Positions 1-5,139 of a stretch of 8,697 bases of DNA are shown one piece after another. A program made the translations under genes and the position numbers. Position 1 is the first letter of the stretch; the number at the start of each line of letters is the position of its first letter. The DNA is from Flavobacteriales bacterium. Its GTDB lineage: Bacteria > Bacteroidota > Bacteroidia > Flavobacteriales_F > PHOS-HE28. The notes beneath the pieces were generated by a model, which made no database searches, was not told where the DNA came from, and saw only the letters and a list, made by a program, of their open reading frames with translations. The stretch spans positions 1-8,697 of the forward strand of contig JADZGG010000136.1 of assembly GCA_020854015.1 (NCBI GenBank), in the 5' to 3' direction.

Positions 1-1096
1 ACCCACCCACCAAGGCCGTGGCGCAGAGAATATCCTGTCGAGGATACTGATCAAGCCCGGCGACATCATCCCGGGAAACATGTACTTCACCACCACCAAG
101 GCTCATCAGGAACTGGCGGGTGGCACGTTCGTGGATATCATCGTCGATGAGGCACATGACCCCAAGAGCCTGTTCCCGTTCAAGGGCAATGTGGAACTCG
201 CCAAGCTGCAGGCCGTGATCGATGAATACGGGGCCAAGCGGATCCCATATGTCAGTCTCGCCACCACGGTGAACATGGCCGGGGGGCAACCGATCTCCCT
301 CGCGAACCTGAAAGCCGTGCGGGCGCTCACCGCGAAGCACGGCATCCGCATCATCCACGACATGACGCGTGTGGCGGAGAACGCCTACATGATCCAGCAA
401 CTGGAGGACGGGCAGGCGCAGCGGAGCGTGGCGGAGATCGTGCTGGAGATCTGCTCCCTCACGGACGGCGCCACCATGAGCGCGAAGAAGGACGCCCTGG
501 TGAACATCGGTGGCTTCATGGCCACCAACGAATGGGAGGTCTTCGAGGAGGCCCGGAATCAGGTGGTGTTGTACGAAGGCCTTCATACGTATGGCGGATT
601 GGCCGGCCGCGACATGGAGGCCATGGCCATCGGCATCCAGGAGAGCGTGCAGGATGACCACATCCGGGCCCGTGTGGGGCAGGTGTTCTACCTCGGCGAC
701 AAGCTCCTGGAGGCGGGCGTCCCCTTGGTGCGCCCGACCGGAACGCACGGCGTGTTCCTCGACGCGAAGGCCTTTCTTCCGCACCTGCCGCAGATCGCCT
801 TTCCCGCACAGACGCTTGCGGCGGAGATCTATGTCGACTCCGGCGTGCGCACCATGGAACGCGGCATCGTAAGTGCCGGGCGCGACAAGATCACCGGCGA
901 CCACTGTTACCCGGAACTGGAATTGGTGCGGCTCACCATCCCGCGCCGGGTATACACCCAGGCCCACATGGATGTGATCGCCGAGTCGGTGGCACGGGTG
1001 TACGAGCGCCGTGACCGCATCACCGGATTGAAGATGACCTACGAACCCCGATACCTGCGCTTCTTCCAGGCGCGTTTCGAACCGTTGCGGGCCTAG
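1..1096 (+). CDS. tpl: Tyrosine phenol-lyase (beta-tyrosinase), 5'-truncated by window edge
   Basis: PLP-dependent cytoplasmic lyase that splits L-tyrosine into phenol, pyruvate and ammonia. The reading frame is open from base 2, upstream of the first ATG at 80, so the start lies outside the window. The first visible residues (PTHQGRGAE) hold the Gln-Gly-Arg phosphate loop and correspond to residues 95-103 of Citrobacter freundii TPL. From there the numbering runs without indels: Thr124 (codon 89-91), Asp214 and Arg217 at the PLP ring, the PLP lysine Lys257 in SAKKD (488-490), Arg381 in MERGI (860-862), Arg404 for the substrate carboxylate, and Phe448 (1061-1063). Thr124, Arg381 and Phe448 are the TPL-type residues; tryptophanases have Asp, Ile and His there. 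About 94 N-terminal residues are missing. It converges on the DUF2024 gene with a 12-base gap. TPL rather than tryptophanase is well supported; actual substrate range is inferred. Confidence 0.93.
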   Translation, partial: PTHQGRGAENILSRILIKPGDIIPGNMYFTTTKAHQELAGGTFVDIIVDEAHDPKSLFPFKGNVELAKLQAVIDEYGAKRIPYVSLATTVNMAGGQPISLANLKAVRALTAKHGIRIIHDMTRVAENAYMIQQLEDGQAQRSVAEIVLEICSLTDGATMSAKKDALVNIGGFMATNEWEVFEEARNQVVLYEGLHTYGGLAGRDMEAMAIGIQESVQDDHIRARVGQVFYLGDKLLEAGVPLVRPTGTHGVFLDAKAFLPHLPQIAFPAQTLAAEIYVDSGVRTMERGIVSAGRDKITGDHCYPELELVRLTIPRRVYTQAHMDVIAESVARVYERRDRITGLKMTYEPRYLRFFQARFEPLRA

Positions 1097-1108
1097 GAGC
1101 CTGAACGC

Positions 1109-1465
1109 TCAATCGCAATTCTCCATCTCCAGGATGAAGTAGCCTTGGCGCCGGATGTTGTCCTCCCACAAGGGCAGCAGGTCCCGCACGTGACAGAAGC
1201 GGCACTCCTTCGCGGCGAGGGGTTGTCCGCCTTGGCTCTTGCTTTCCAAGAAGGTACGGCCGTAGCCGTGGATCACGGCCGTGTCGCGTTGGCTGCTCGG
1301 TGCGATGATGTCGAAGTGCATCACACGTCCATCCTTGCGGGTGACGTAGGTGTCCCATACGGCCACCTCAGCCGCTTTCTTCTGGTCTGTCATGTTGGTG
1401 CATTGTTGGGCCTGCATAGCGATCCCGATCAAGAAGAGTGGGAGCAGAGTCAGTAAGTACTTCAT
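1109..1465 (-). CDS. DUF2024 family protein with N-terminal signal peptide
   Basis: A 118-residue protein whose C-terminal ~85 residues match my recollection of the DUF2024 family: VAVWDTYVTRKDG, MHFDI, a KECRFCH motif and a YFILEMENC end. The family has no established function to my knowledge. Ahead of it lies a hydrophobic stretch (MKYLLTLLPLFLIGIAMQAQ) that looks like a Sec signal peptide with a typical Bacteroidota cleavage site near AQ/Q. I chose the ATG at 1465. A GTG at 1486 would add seven residues and falls in the -7 promoter box; an internal ATG at 1393 would give a 94-residue cytosolic protein of the usual family length. The signal-like stretch is in frame and codon use looks normal, so export is plausible but not proven. 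The gene is divergent from the thioredoxin-like gene and shares its promoter region. Confidence 0.82.
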   Translation of the reverse strand: MKYLLTLLPLFLIGIAMQAQQCTNMTDQKKAAEVAVWDTYVTRKDGRVMHFDIIAPSSQRDTAVIHGYGRTFLESKSQGGQPLAAKECRFCHVRDLLPLWEDNIRRQGYFILEMENCD

Positions 1466-1485
1466 GTTGGAGTGAACGATCGACA

Positions 1486-1493
1486 CAAAAGTA
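1486..1493 (-). promoter_or_regulatory. Candidate -7 box TACTTTTG for the DUF2024 gene
   Basis: On the minus strand the bases read TACTTTTG, a full match to the Bacteroidota -7 consensus TAnnTTTG. Transcription would start near 1481-1482, about 16 bases before the ATG at 1465. No clear TTG -33 element is visible. The box overlaps the alternative GTG start at 1486, which argues against that start. Confidence 0.5.
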
Positions 1494-1505
1494 AGGAAAC
1501 CTAAC

Positions 1506-1513
1506 TATATTTG
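1506..1513 (+). promoter_or_regulatory. Candidate -7 box TATATTTG for the thioredoxin-like gene
   Basis: TATATTTG fits the Bacteroidota TAnnTTTG consensus and would start transcription near 1518, giving a leader of about 50 bases before the ATG at 1568. No convincing -33 TTG is seen. The footprint overlaps that of the opposite-strand DUF2024 promoter. Confidence 0.55.
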
Positions 1514-1567
1514 CGCCGGGAAGGACGTCCCCATCCTGTCACACAAACCCTCTAACTCCCGAAGAAC

Positions 1568-1804
1568 ATGGAAAAGGCAGTCTTCTACCACGCCGGATGC
1601 CCGGTGTGCATCAACGCTGAGGATCGCATCACCGAGTTGGTGGACCGCAGCAGGTACCAGGTGGAGCACGTGCATCTGGGCCAGGACCGCGCCCGCATCG
1701 CCGAGGCCGAGGCCGCCGGTGTGAAAAGCGTGCCCGCGCTGGTCATTGGCAGCGATGTGCTGCACATCAACCACGGTGCGAGCATCGCCGAGGTGAAGGG
1801 CTGA
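1568..1804 (+). CDS. Small thioredoxin/glutaredoxin-fold protein (CPVC)
   Basis: A 78-residue single-domain thioredoxin-fold protein without signal peptide, so probably cytoplasmic. It begins with a beta strand leading into the redox motif Cys11-Pro-Val-Cys14 and has the expected cis-proline loop (SVPALV, Pro56) near the C-terminus. The size is that of a glutaredoxin or a minimal thioredoxin, shorter than a classical ~105-residue thioredoxin. It probably exchanges dithiol/disulfide with a protein or low-molecular-weight thiol; the partner cannot be told from sequence. It is a single-gene unit: its own -7 box lies upstream and a strong terminator follows 20 bases after the stop. Divergent from the cysteine-containing DUF2024 protein. 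The fold is confident, the substrate unknown. Confidence 0.85.
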   Translation: MEKAVFYHAGCPVCINAEDRITELVDRSRYQVEHVHLGQDRARIAEAEAAGVKSVPALVIGSDVLHINHGASIAEVKG

Positions 1805-1823
1805 GGCGGCCCGCTTGAACAGC

Positions 1824-1858
1824 AGGGGACCTGGCCGCTTGTGCCGGGTCCCTTTGTT
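1824..1858 (+). terminator. Rho-independent terminator after the thioredoxin-like gene
   Basis: A strong stem pairs 1824-1835 with 1843-1854 (GGGACCTGGC against GCCGGGTCCC, with one G-U pair inside the ten-base core) around a 7-base loop, followed by TTTGTT. It sits in the 71-base gap between the thioredoxin-like and MarR genes and probably separates their transcripts. Confidence 0.75.
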
Positions 1859-1875
1859 CACGATACCTTTCCGCC

Positions 1876-2457
1876 ATGGCCCGGAAGCACGCTACCGATG
1901 TCGCGTTGGATGCGCACCTTGCCCAGTTGCTAGAACGCATCGGGGAGGTGGCGCGTGCCTTGCGTTGGCAGCAGGCTACGGACGCCGGGCTCAGCCCCCT
2001 GCAGATCCGCATCCTGGGCTTCGTCGCGGAGCATGCTGGGGAGGCCGTGGGTGTGGCGCGCTTGGCGGATGAGTTCCAGGTGTCTCGACCCACAGTGAGC
2101 GACAGTGTGGCGCTTTTGGTGGAACGTAGCCTTCTACTGCGGAAGCCCGACCCGCACGACGGGCGTAGCCATGCGCTTCGTCTTTCGGCGGAAGGCAGAC
2201 GGGTGCTGCCAACCGGCGGTCCTTTCACCGAGTCGCTGGCAACCCTGCCGCTGCACGAACGTGAGTCCCTGCTACTGGGGTTGATGCGTCTATTGGAAGC
2301 GTTGCTCAGCCGAGGTGATGTGCAAGTGCAACGCATGTGCTGGACCTGCGCACATTACAATGGTGATAGGCGTGGGCGGCATCGCTGCCTGTTGCTACGG
2401 AAGGATCTTGCCGTGGCCGAGCTACGCACCGATTGCCCGGAGCACGAGGCGACCTGA
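1876..2457 (+). CDS. MarR-family regulator with C-terminal four-cysteine motif
   Basis: A 193-residue DNA-binding regulator. An N-terminal helix (about 10-35) and a winged helix-turn-helix (about 40-110) are visible: SPLQIRIL, the recognition region VSRPTVSDSVALLVERSLL, and the wing DPHDGRSHALRLSAEGR, which is the standard MarR wing signature. Unlike a typical ~145-residue MarR, it has a tail with Cys155-x2-Cys158, Cys171 and Cys187 (MCWTCAHY ... HRCLLL ... DCPEHE). That spacing suggests a zinc or iron-sulfur site, so it may sense metal or redox state; this is inference. I recall similar MarR-like proteins with a CxxC...C...DCPEHE tail in other bacteria, so the tail is not a chance extension. 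Its stop codon lies inside the palindrome upstream of tryptophanase. Target genes are unknown; the neighbouring tryptophanase is a natural candidate. Confidence 0.85.
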   Translation: MARKHATDVALDAHLAQLLERIGEVARALRWQQATDAGLSPLQIRILGFVAEHAGEAVGVARLADEFQVSRPTVSDSVALLVERSLLLRKPDPHDGRSHALRLSAEGRRVLPTGGPFTESLATLPLHERESLLLGLMRLLEALLSRGDVQVQRMCWTCAHYNGDRRGRHRCLLLRKDLAVAELRTDCPEHEAT

Positions 2458-2467
2458 CGGTTGTCAG
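2454..2467. promoter_or_regulatory. Palindromic operator candidate CTGAC-N4-GTCAG upstream of tryptophanase
   Basis: CTGACGGTTGTCAG is a perfect inverted repeat with a 4-base spacer, extendable to CCTGAC/GTCAGG (2453-2468). It overlaps the MarR stop codon and lies 55 bases before the tryptophanase ATG. Its TGAC-N4-GTCA core recurs at 7662-7675 and 8133-8146. The layout fits a Crp/Fnr-family dimer. The centre is 29.5 bases upstream of a -7-like box, so near -41.5, a class II activator position. A terminator is unlikely because no T-run follows. Confidence 0.6.
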
Positions 2468-2489
2468 GCACCGTTGGATGGTTATCGGA

Positions 2490-2497
2490 CAGCTTTG
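2490..2497 (+). promoter_or_regulatory. Degenerate -7 box CAGCTTTG for tryptophanase-queD
   Basis: CAGCTTTG differs at one specified base from TAnnTTTG and from the exact TAGCTTTG boxes before the Crp/Fnr and Rrf2 genes. Transcription would start near 2502, leaving only about 20 untranslated bases, too short for a TnaC-type leader peptide. No -33 element at proper spacing is seen, which would fit dependence on an activator at the upstream palindrome. Confidence 0.4.
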
Positions 2498-2521
2498 CCC
2501 TGTTCTTCGCTCCCTTGACGG

Positions 2522-3913
2522 ATGAACCATCTTCCCATGCAGCATCGAACCATCATCGAGCCCTTCCGCATCAAGAGCGTGGAGCCCATCGGCATCAGTA
2601 CGGAGGCCGAGCGCGTCACCCAGCTCGCGGCGGCGCACTACAATCCCTTCCTGCTCCGCTCGAAGGATGTGATCATCGACCTGATGACCGACAGCGGCAC
2701 CAGCGCCATGAGCGCGCACCAATGGGCCGGCATGATGGAGGGGGATGAGGCCTATGCCGGTTCCCGTTCCTGGGAGCGCATGGAAGAGGCCGTGCAGGAG
2801 CTCACCGGCATGCAGCACGTGCTGCCCACGCACCAGGGGCGTGCAGCGGAACGCATCATCTACGGGCACCTCGGGGGCGCGGGCAAGGTCTTCATCAGCA
2901 ACACGCACTTCGATACCACCCGGGCGAACATCGAGTTCTCCGGGGCCACCGCGATCGACAGTCCCATCGCCGAGGGCAAGGACACCGCGCTGGAGCATCC
3001 CTTCAAGGGCAACATGGACGTGGCCGCACTGGACCACCTGCTGAAGGAGCACAAGGGGCACGTGGGTGCGGTGATCCTCACCGTGACCAACAACAGCGGC
3101 GGAGGCCAGCCCGTGAGCATGGCCAATGCCGAGGGCGTGGCCGCGATCTGCAAGCGGCACGGTGCGCTGTTCCTGCTTGACTGCTGCCGCATCGCCGAGA
3201 ACAGCTGGTTCGTGAAGCACCGCGAAGAGGGCATGGAAGGCCTGAGCTACCGCCAGATCGCGCAGCGCATGTTCGCCCTGGCCGATGGTGCCGTGATGAG
3301 CGCCAAGAAGGACGCGCTGGTGAACATGGGCGGCTTCCTGTCCCTGAAGGATGAAGCGCTGGCCGCGGCCTGCACCAACCTGCTCATCCTCACCGAAGGC
3401 TTCACCACCTACGGCGGGGTGAGCGGCCGCGACATGGAGGCCATCGCCATCGGCCTCGATGAGGTGTTCGACCCACATTACCTGGACTACCGGATCCGCA
3501 GCACCACGTGGCTGGGCGACAAGCTGCACGCGCTGGGCGTTCCCCTCATGCGACCGATCGGTGGTCACGCGGTGTACATCGACGCCAAGAAGCTCTACCC
3601 GCACATCCCGCCGCACGAGTATCCGGGACAGGCCCTGGTGTGCGAGCTGTACCGGTTGGCCGGCATCCGCAGCGTGGAGATCGGCTCGGTGATGTTCGGG
3701 AAGTATGGCGAGGACGGCGGCCTGCTGCCCTCCACCATGGAACTGGTGCGCCTGGCCATTCCGCGCCGCGTGTACACCCAGAGCCACATGGAGTACGTGG
3801 CCGAGACCTTCGAGGAGGTCATGCGCGAACGGAGCCGCACCAAGGGCTACCGCATCACCAAGGAGCCGAAGTTCCTGCGCCACTTCACCGCACACTTCGA
3901 ACCCCTGACCTGA
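2522..3913 (+). CDS. tnaA: Tryptophanase (L-tryptophan indole-lyase)
   Basis: A 463-residue cytoplasmic PLP enzyme that splits L-tryptophan into indole, pyruvate and ammonia; E. coli TnaA has 471. Visible features: GDEAY (Tyr78, equivalent of E. coli Tyr74), QGR phosphate loop (105-107), Asp131 (E. coli Asp137), Asp220 and Arg223 at the PLP ring, PLP lysine Lys263 in SAKKD (3308-3310), Val385 and Ile387 (E. coli Val394, Ile396), Arg410 for the substrate carboxylate (Arg419) and His454 (His463). Asp131, Ile387 and His454 are tryptophanase-type and distinguish it from the tyrosine phenol-lyase paralogue at the left edge. I kept the first ATG (2522); a second at 2537 would remove five residues and cannot be excluded. 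queD follows two bases after the stop. Expression is probably driven by the activator-type promoter just upstream. No TnaC-like leader was seen. Confidence 0.95.
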   Translation: MNHLPMQHRTIIEPFRIKSVEPIGISTEAERVTQLAAAHYNPFLLRSKDVIIDLMTDSGTSAMSAHQWAGMMEGDEAYAGSRSWERMEEAVQELTGMQHVLPTHQGRAAERIIYGHLGGAGKVFISNTHFDTTRANIEFSGATAIDSPIAEGKDTALEHPFKGNMDVAALDHLLKEHKGHVGAVILTVTNNSGGGQPVSMANAEGVAAICKRHGALFLLDCCRIAENSWFVKHREEGMEGLSYRQIAQRMFALADGAVMSAKKDALVNMGGFLSLKDEALAAACTNLLILTEGFTTYGGVSGRDMEAIAIGLDEVFDPHYLDYRIRSTTWLGDKLHALGVPLMRPIGGHAVYIDAKKLYPHIPPHEYPGQALVCELYRLAGIRSVEIGSVMFGKYGEDGGLLPSTMELVRLAIPRRVYTQSHMEYVAETFEEVMRERSRTKGYRITKEPKFLRHFTAHFEPLT

Positions 3914-3915
3914 GG

Positions 3916-4371
3916 ATGGCTTCACAAGCGCAAAAGGTGCGGGTCACCAAGCGGTTCACCTTCGAGATGGCGCATGCGTTGCGTTGCCACGATGGGCTCT
4001 GCGCCCACATCCACGGGCATTCCTACGTGCTGGACGTCACGCTGCTCGGTACGCCCATGGACGAGCCCGGGCATCCGAAGGACGGCATGGTGATCGACTT
4101 CGCGGACCTGAAGGCCATTGTGAAGCGCACGGTGATCGACCGGTACGATCACGCCCTGGTGATGCACGAGCGCGACCGCGGATCCGTGGATGCCGGCGAT
4201 CCCTTGTTCGGTCGCACACTGTTCACACCGTGGCAACCCACCTGCGAGAACCTGCTGTTGGACGGTGTGGAACGCTTGCAAGCCGCCCTGCCTGTGGGTG
4301 TGGTCCTGGACACGGTACGCCTTCAGGAGACGGCCACGAGCTGGTCGGAATGGCGGAGCGACGGTCGTTAG
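3916..4371 (+). CDS. queD: 6-carboxy-5,6,7,8-tetrahydropterin synthase (QueD/PTPS family)
   Basis: A 151-residue pterin enzyme. QueD converts 7,8-dihydroneopterin triphosphate to 6-carboxytetrahydropterin on the way to preQ0 and queuosine in tRNA. Zinc ligands are visible as His20 (FEMAH) and His33/His35 in HGHSY; Cys29, with the Cx3HGH spacing that I associate with QueD rather than the pyruvoyl-type synthases, is the catalytic cysteine. Asp78-His79 (RYDHAL) and Glu138 (RLQETATS) complete the active site; PTCENL is the family substrate-binding motif. The ATG at 3916 follows the tryptophanase stop by two bases, so the genes are almost certainly cotranscribed. Long in-frame sequence upstream of 3916 is only out-of-frame tryptophanase DNA. 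It ends 11 bases from the convergent Crp/Fnr gene. A role in making a reduced pterin for aromatic amino acid hydroxylation is an alternative suggested by context only. Confidence 0.88.
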   Translation: MASQAQKVRVTKRFTFEMAHALRCHDGLCAHIHGHSYVLDVTLLGTPMDEPGHPKDGMVIDFADLKAIVKRTVIDRYDHALVMHERDRGSVDAGDPLFGRTLFTPWQPTCENLLLDGVERLQAALPVGVVLDTVRLQETATSWSEWRSDGR

Positions 4372-4382
4372 GCGAACAGCGT

Positions 4383-5081
4383 TCAGCCCGCCAACGCGTC
4401 CATCAGGTCCTTCTTGCGAAGGATGCGGACCTCTTTGCCCACCAGTTCAAGGATGCCCTGGCGTTGGAACTCCGCCAGCGTGCGGATCACGGATTCGTAG
4501 GTGGTGTCCGCCAGGTTGGCGATGTCGCGCCGCGGAATGGTGAACGCCAGCTTGCGCGGGTCCTTGGCATCGGTGCCGAACGCATCGAGGTTCATCTTCA
4601 AGGCCTTCGCCACGCGTTGCGGCACGGTCATGTTCAGCAGGTCGCGCGTCTGTTGATCGGCCTTGCGCAGCTCCTCGGCGAAGAAGAGCAGGAAGTGGTA
4701 GCAGAACAGGTTGTTGGCCTTGAGCACACTGAGGAAGAGGCTCATGGGGATGAAGTTCACCGTGGTGTCCGCGAGCGCGGTGGCCGTGGCGGTGTAGATC
4801 AGGGTGTTGCCGATGCCGCGGTGGCCGAGCACGTCGCCATCGCCCGCGAGCCGCACGATGCGTGAGCTGGCCTTCACGTAGGAGGTCTCCACTTTCACCT
4901 TGCCATGTTCGATCATGAACATGTGGTCCGCGCTCTGCCCTTGGGCGAAGATGGTCTCACCCTTCTTGAAGGTCTGCACCCCGTTCCGCTCGCGCATCAG
5001 CTGCCGCCATTCCGGAGAGCAGTAGTTCTCGATCAGCTCGTTCAGGCGACCGAGGTCGCCTTCGGTGGGACGTGGTTTCAT
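4383..5081 (-). CDS. Crp/Fnr-family transcriptional regulator
   Basis: A 232-residue regulator with an N-terminal cyclic-nucleotide-binding-type beta barrel (about 35-120: KKGETIFAQG, then MFMIEHGKVKV), a dimerisation helix (about 122-148) and a C-terminal winged helix-turn-helix (about 180-212: IPRRDIANLADTTYESVIRTLAEFQ in two pieces). The recognition helix carries Glu196 and Arg200, at the positions of CRP Glu181/Arg185 and FNR Glu209/Arg213 that read TGA half-sites. Only two cysteines (21 and 127) exist, so it cannot hold an FNR-type [4Fe-4S] cluster; a haem/NO, cyclic nucleotide or other ligand is possible. It probably binds the three TGAC-N4-GTCA palindromes in this window. It is transcribed alone from a -7 box at 5098-5105, downstream of the oxidase gene on the same strand. 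Confidence 0.92.
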   Translation of the reverse strand: MKPRPTEGDLGRLNELIENYCSPEWRQLMRERNGVQTFKKGETIFAQGQSADHMFMIEHGKVKVETSYVKASSRIVRLAGDGDVLGHRGIGNTLIYTATATALADTTVNFIPMSLFLSVLKANNLFCYHFLLFFAEELRKADQQTRDLLNMTVPQRVAKALKMNLDAFGTDAKDPRKLAFTIPRRDIANLADTTYESVIRTLAEFQRQGILELVGKEVRILRKKDLMDALAG

Positions 5082-5097
5082 GCGTGTGCGCTGCGGC

Positions 5098-5105
5098 CAA
5101 AGCTA
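5098..5105 (-). promoter_or_regulatory. Candidate -7 box TAGCTTTG for the Crp/Fnr gene
   Basis: The minus strand reads TAGCTTTG, an exact TAnnTTTG match identical to the box before the Rrf2 gene. Transcription would start near 5093, about 12 bases before the ATG at 5081. No TGAC-N4-GTCA site lies here, so self-control through that operator is not suggested. Confidence 0.5.
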
Positions 5106-5139
5106 GGTGCAGCGGTCTGTCGGCATCATGGGCCGGGCA

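Noticed and set aside
1466..1486. GTG start giving a longer DUF2024 protein.
   Set aside because: The GTG lies in the predicted -7 box and the signal peptide starts cleanly at the ATG at 1465.
2453..2468. Palindrome before tryptophanase read as a terminator of the MarR gene.
   Set aside because: The stem is only six base pairs and no T-run follows; the recurrence of its core elsewhere favours an operator.
2498..2521. TnaC-like leader peptide or attenuator before tryptophanase, as in E. coli.
   Set aside because: The likely leader is only about 20 bases and contains no short frame with tryptophan codons.
3508..3915. Upstream in-frame extension of queD inside tryptophanase.
   Set aside because: The extension is Ala/Arg/Gly-rich out-of-frame translation; family homology begins at the ATG at 3916.
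2306..3925. A 539-codon open frame on the minus strand opposite tryptophanase and the end of the MarR gene.
   Set aside because: It is the shadow of GC-rich codon use on the other strand: His/Gly/Val-rich, low-complexity translation without recognisable domain, fully overlapped by a certain gene.
4372..4395. Possible hairpin (GCGTT ... AACGC) between the convergent queD and Crp/Fnr genes.
   Set aside because: Five-base stem, large loop and no T-run; it lies mostly within the end of the Crp/Fnr coding sequence.
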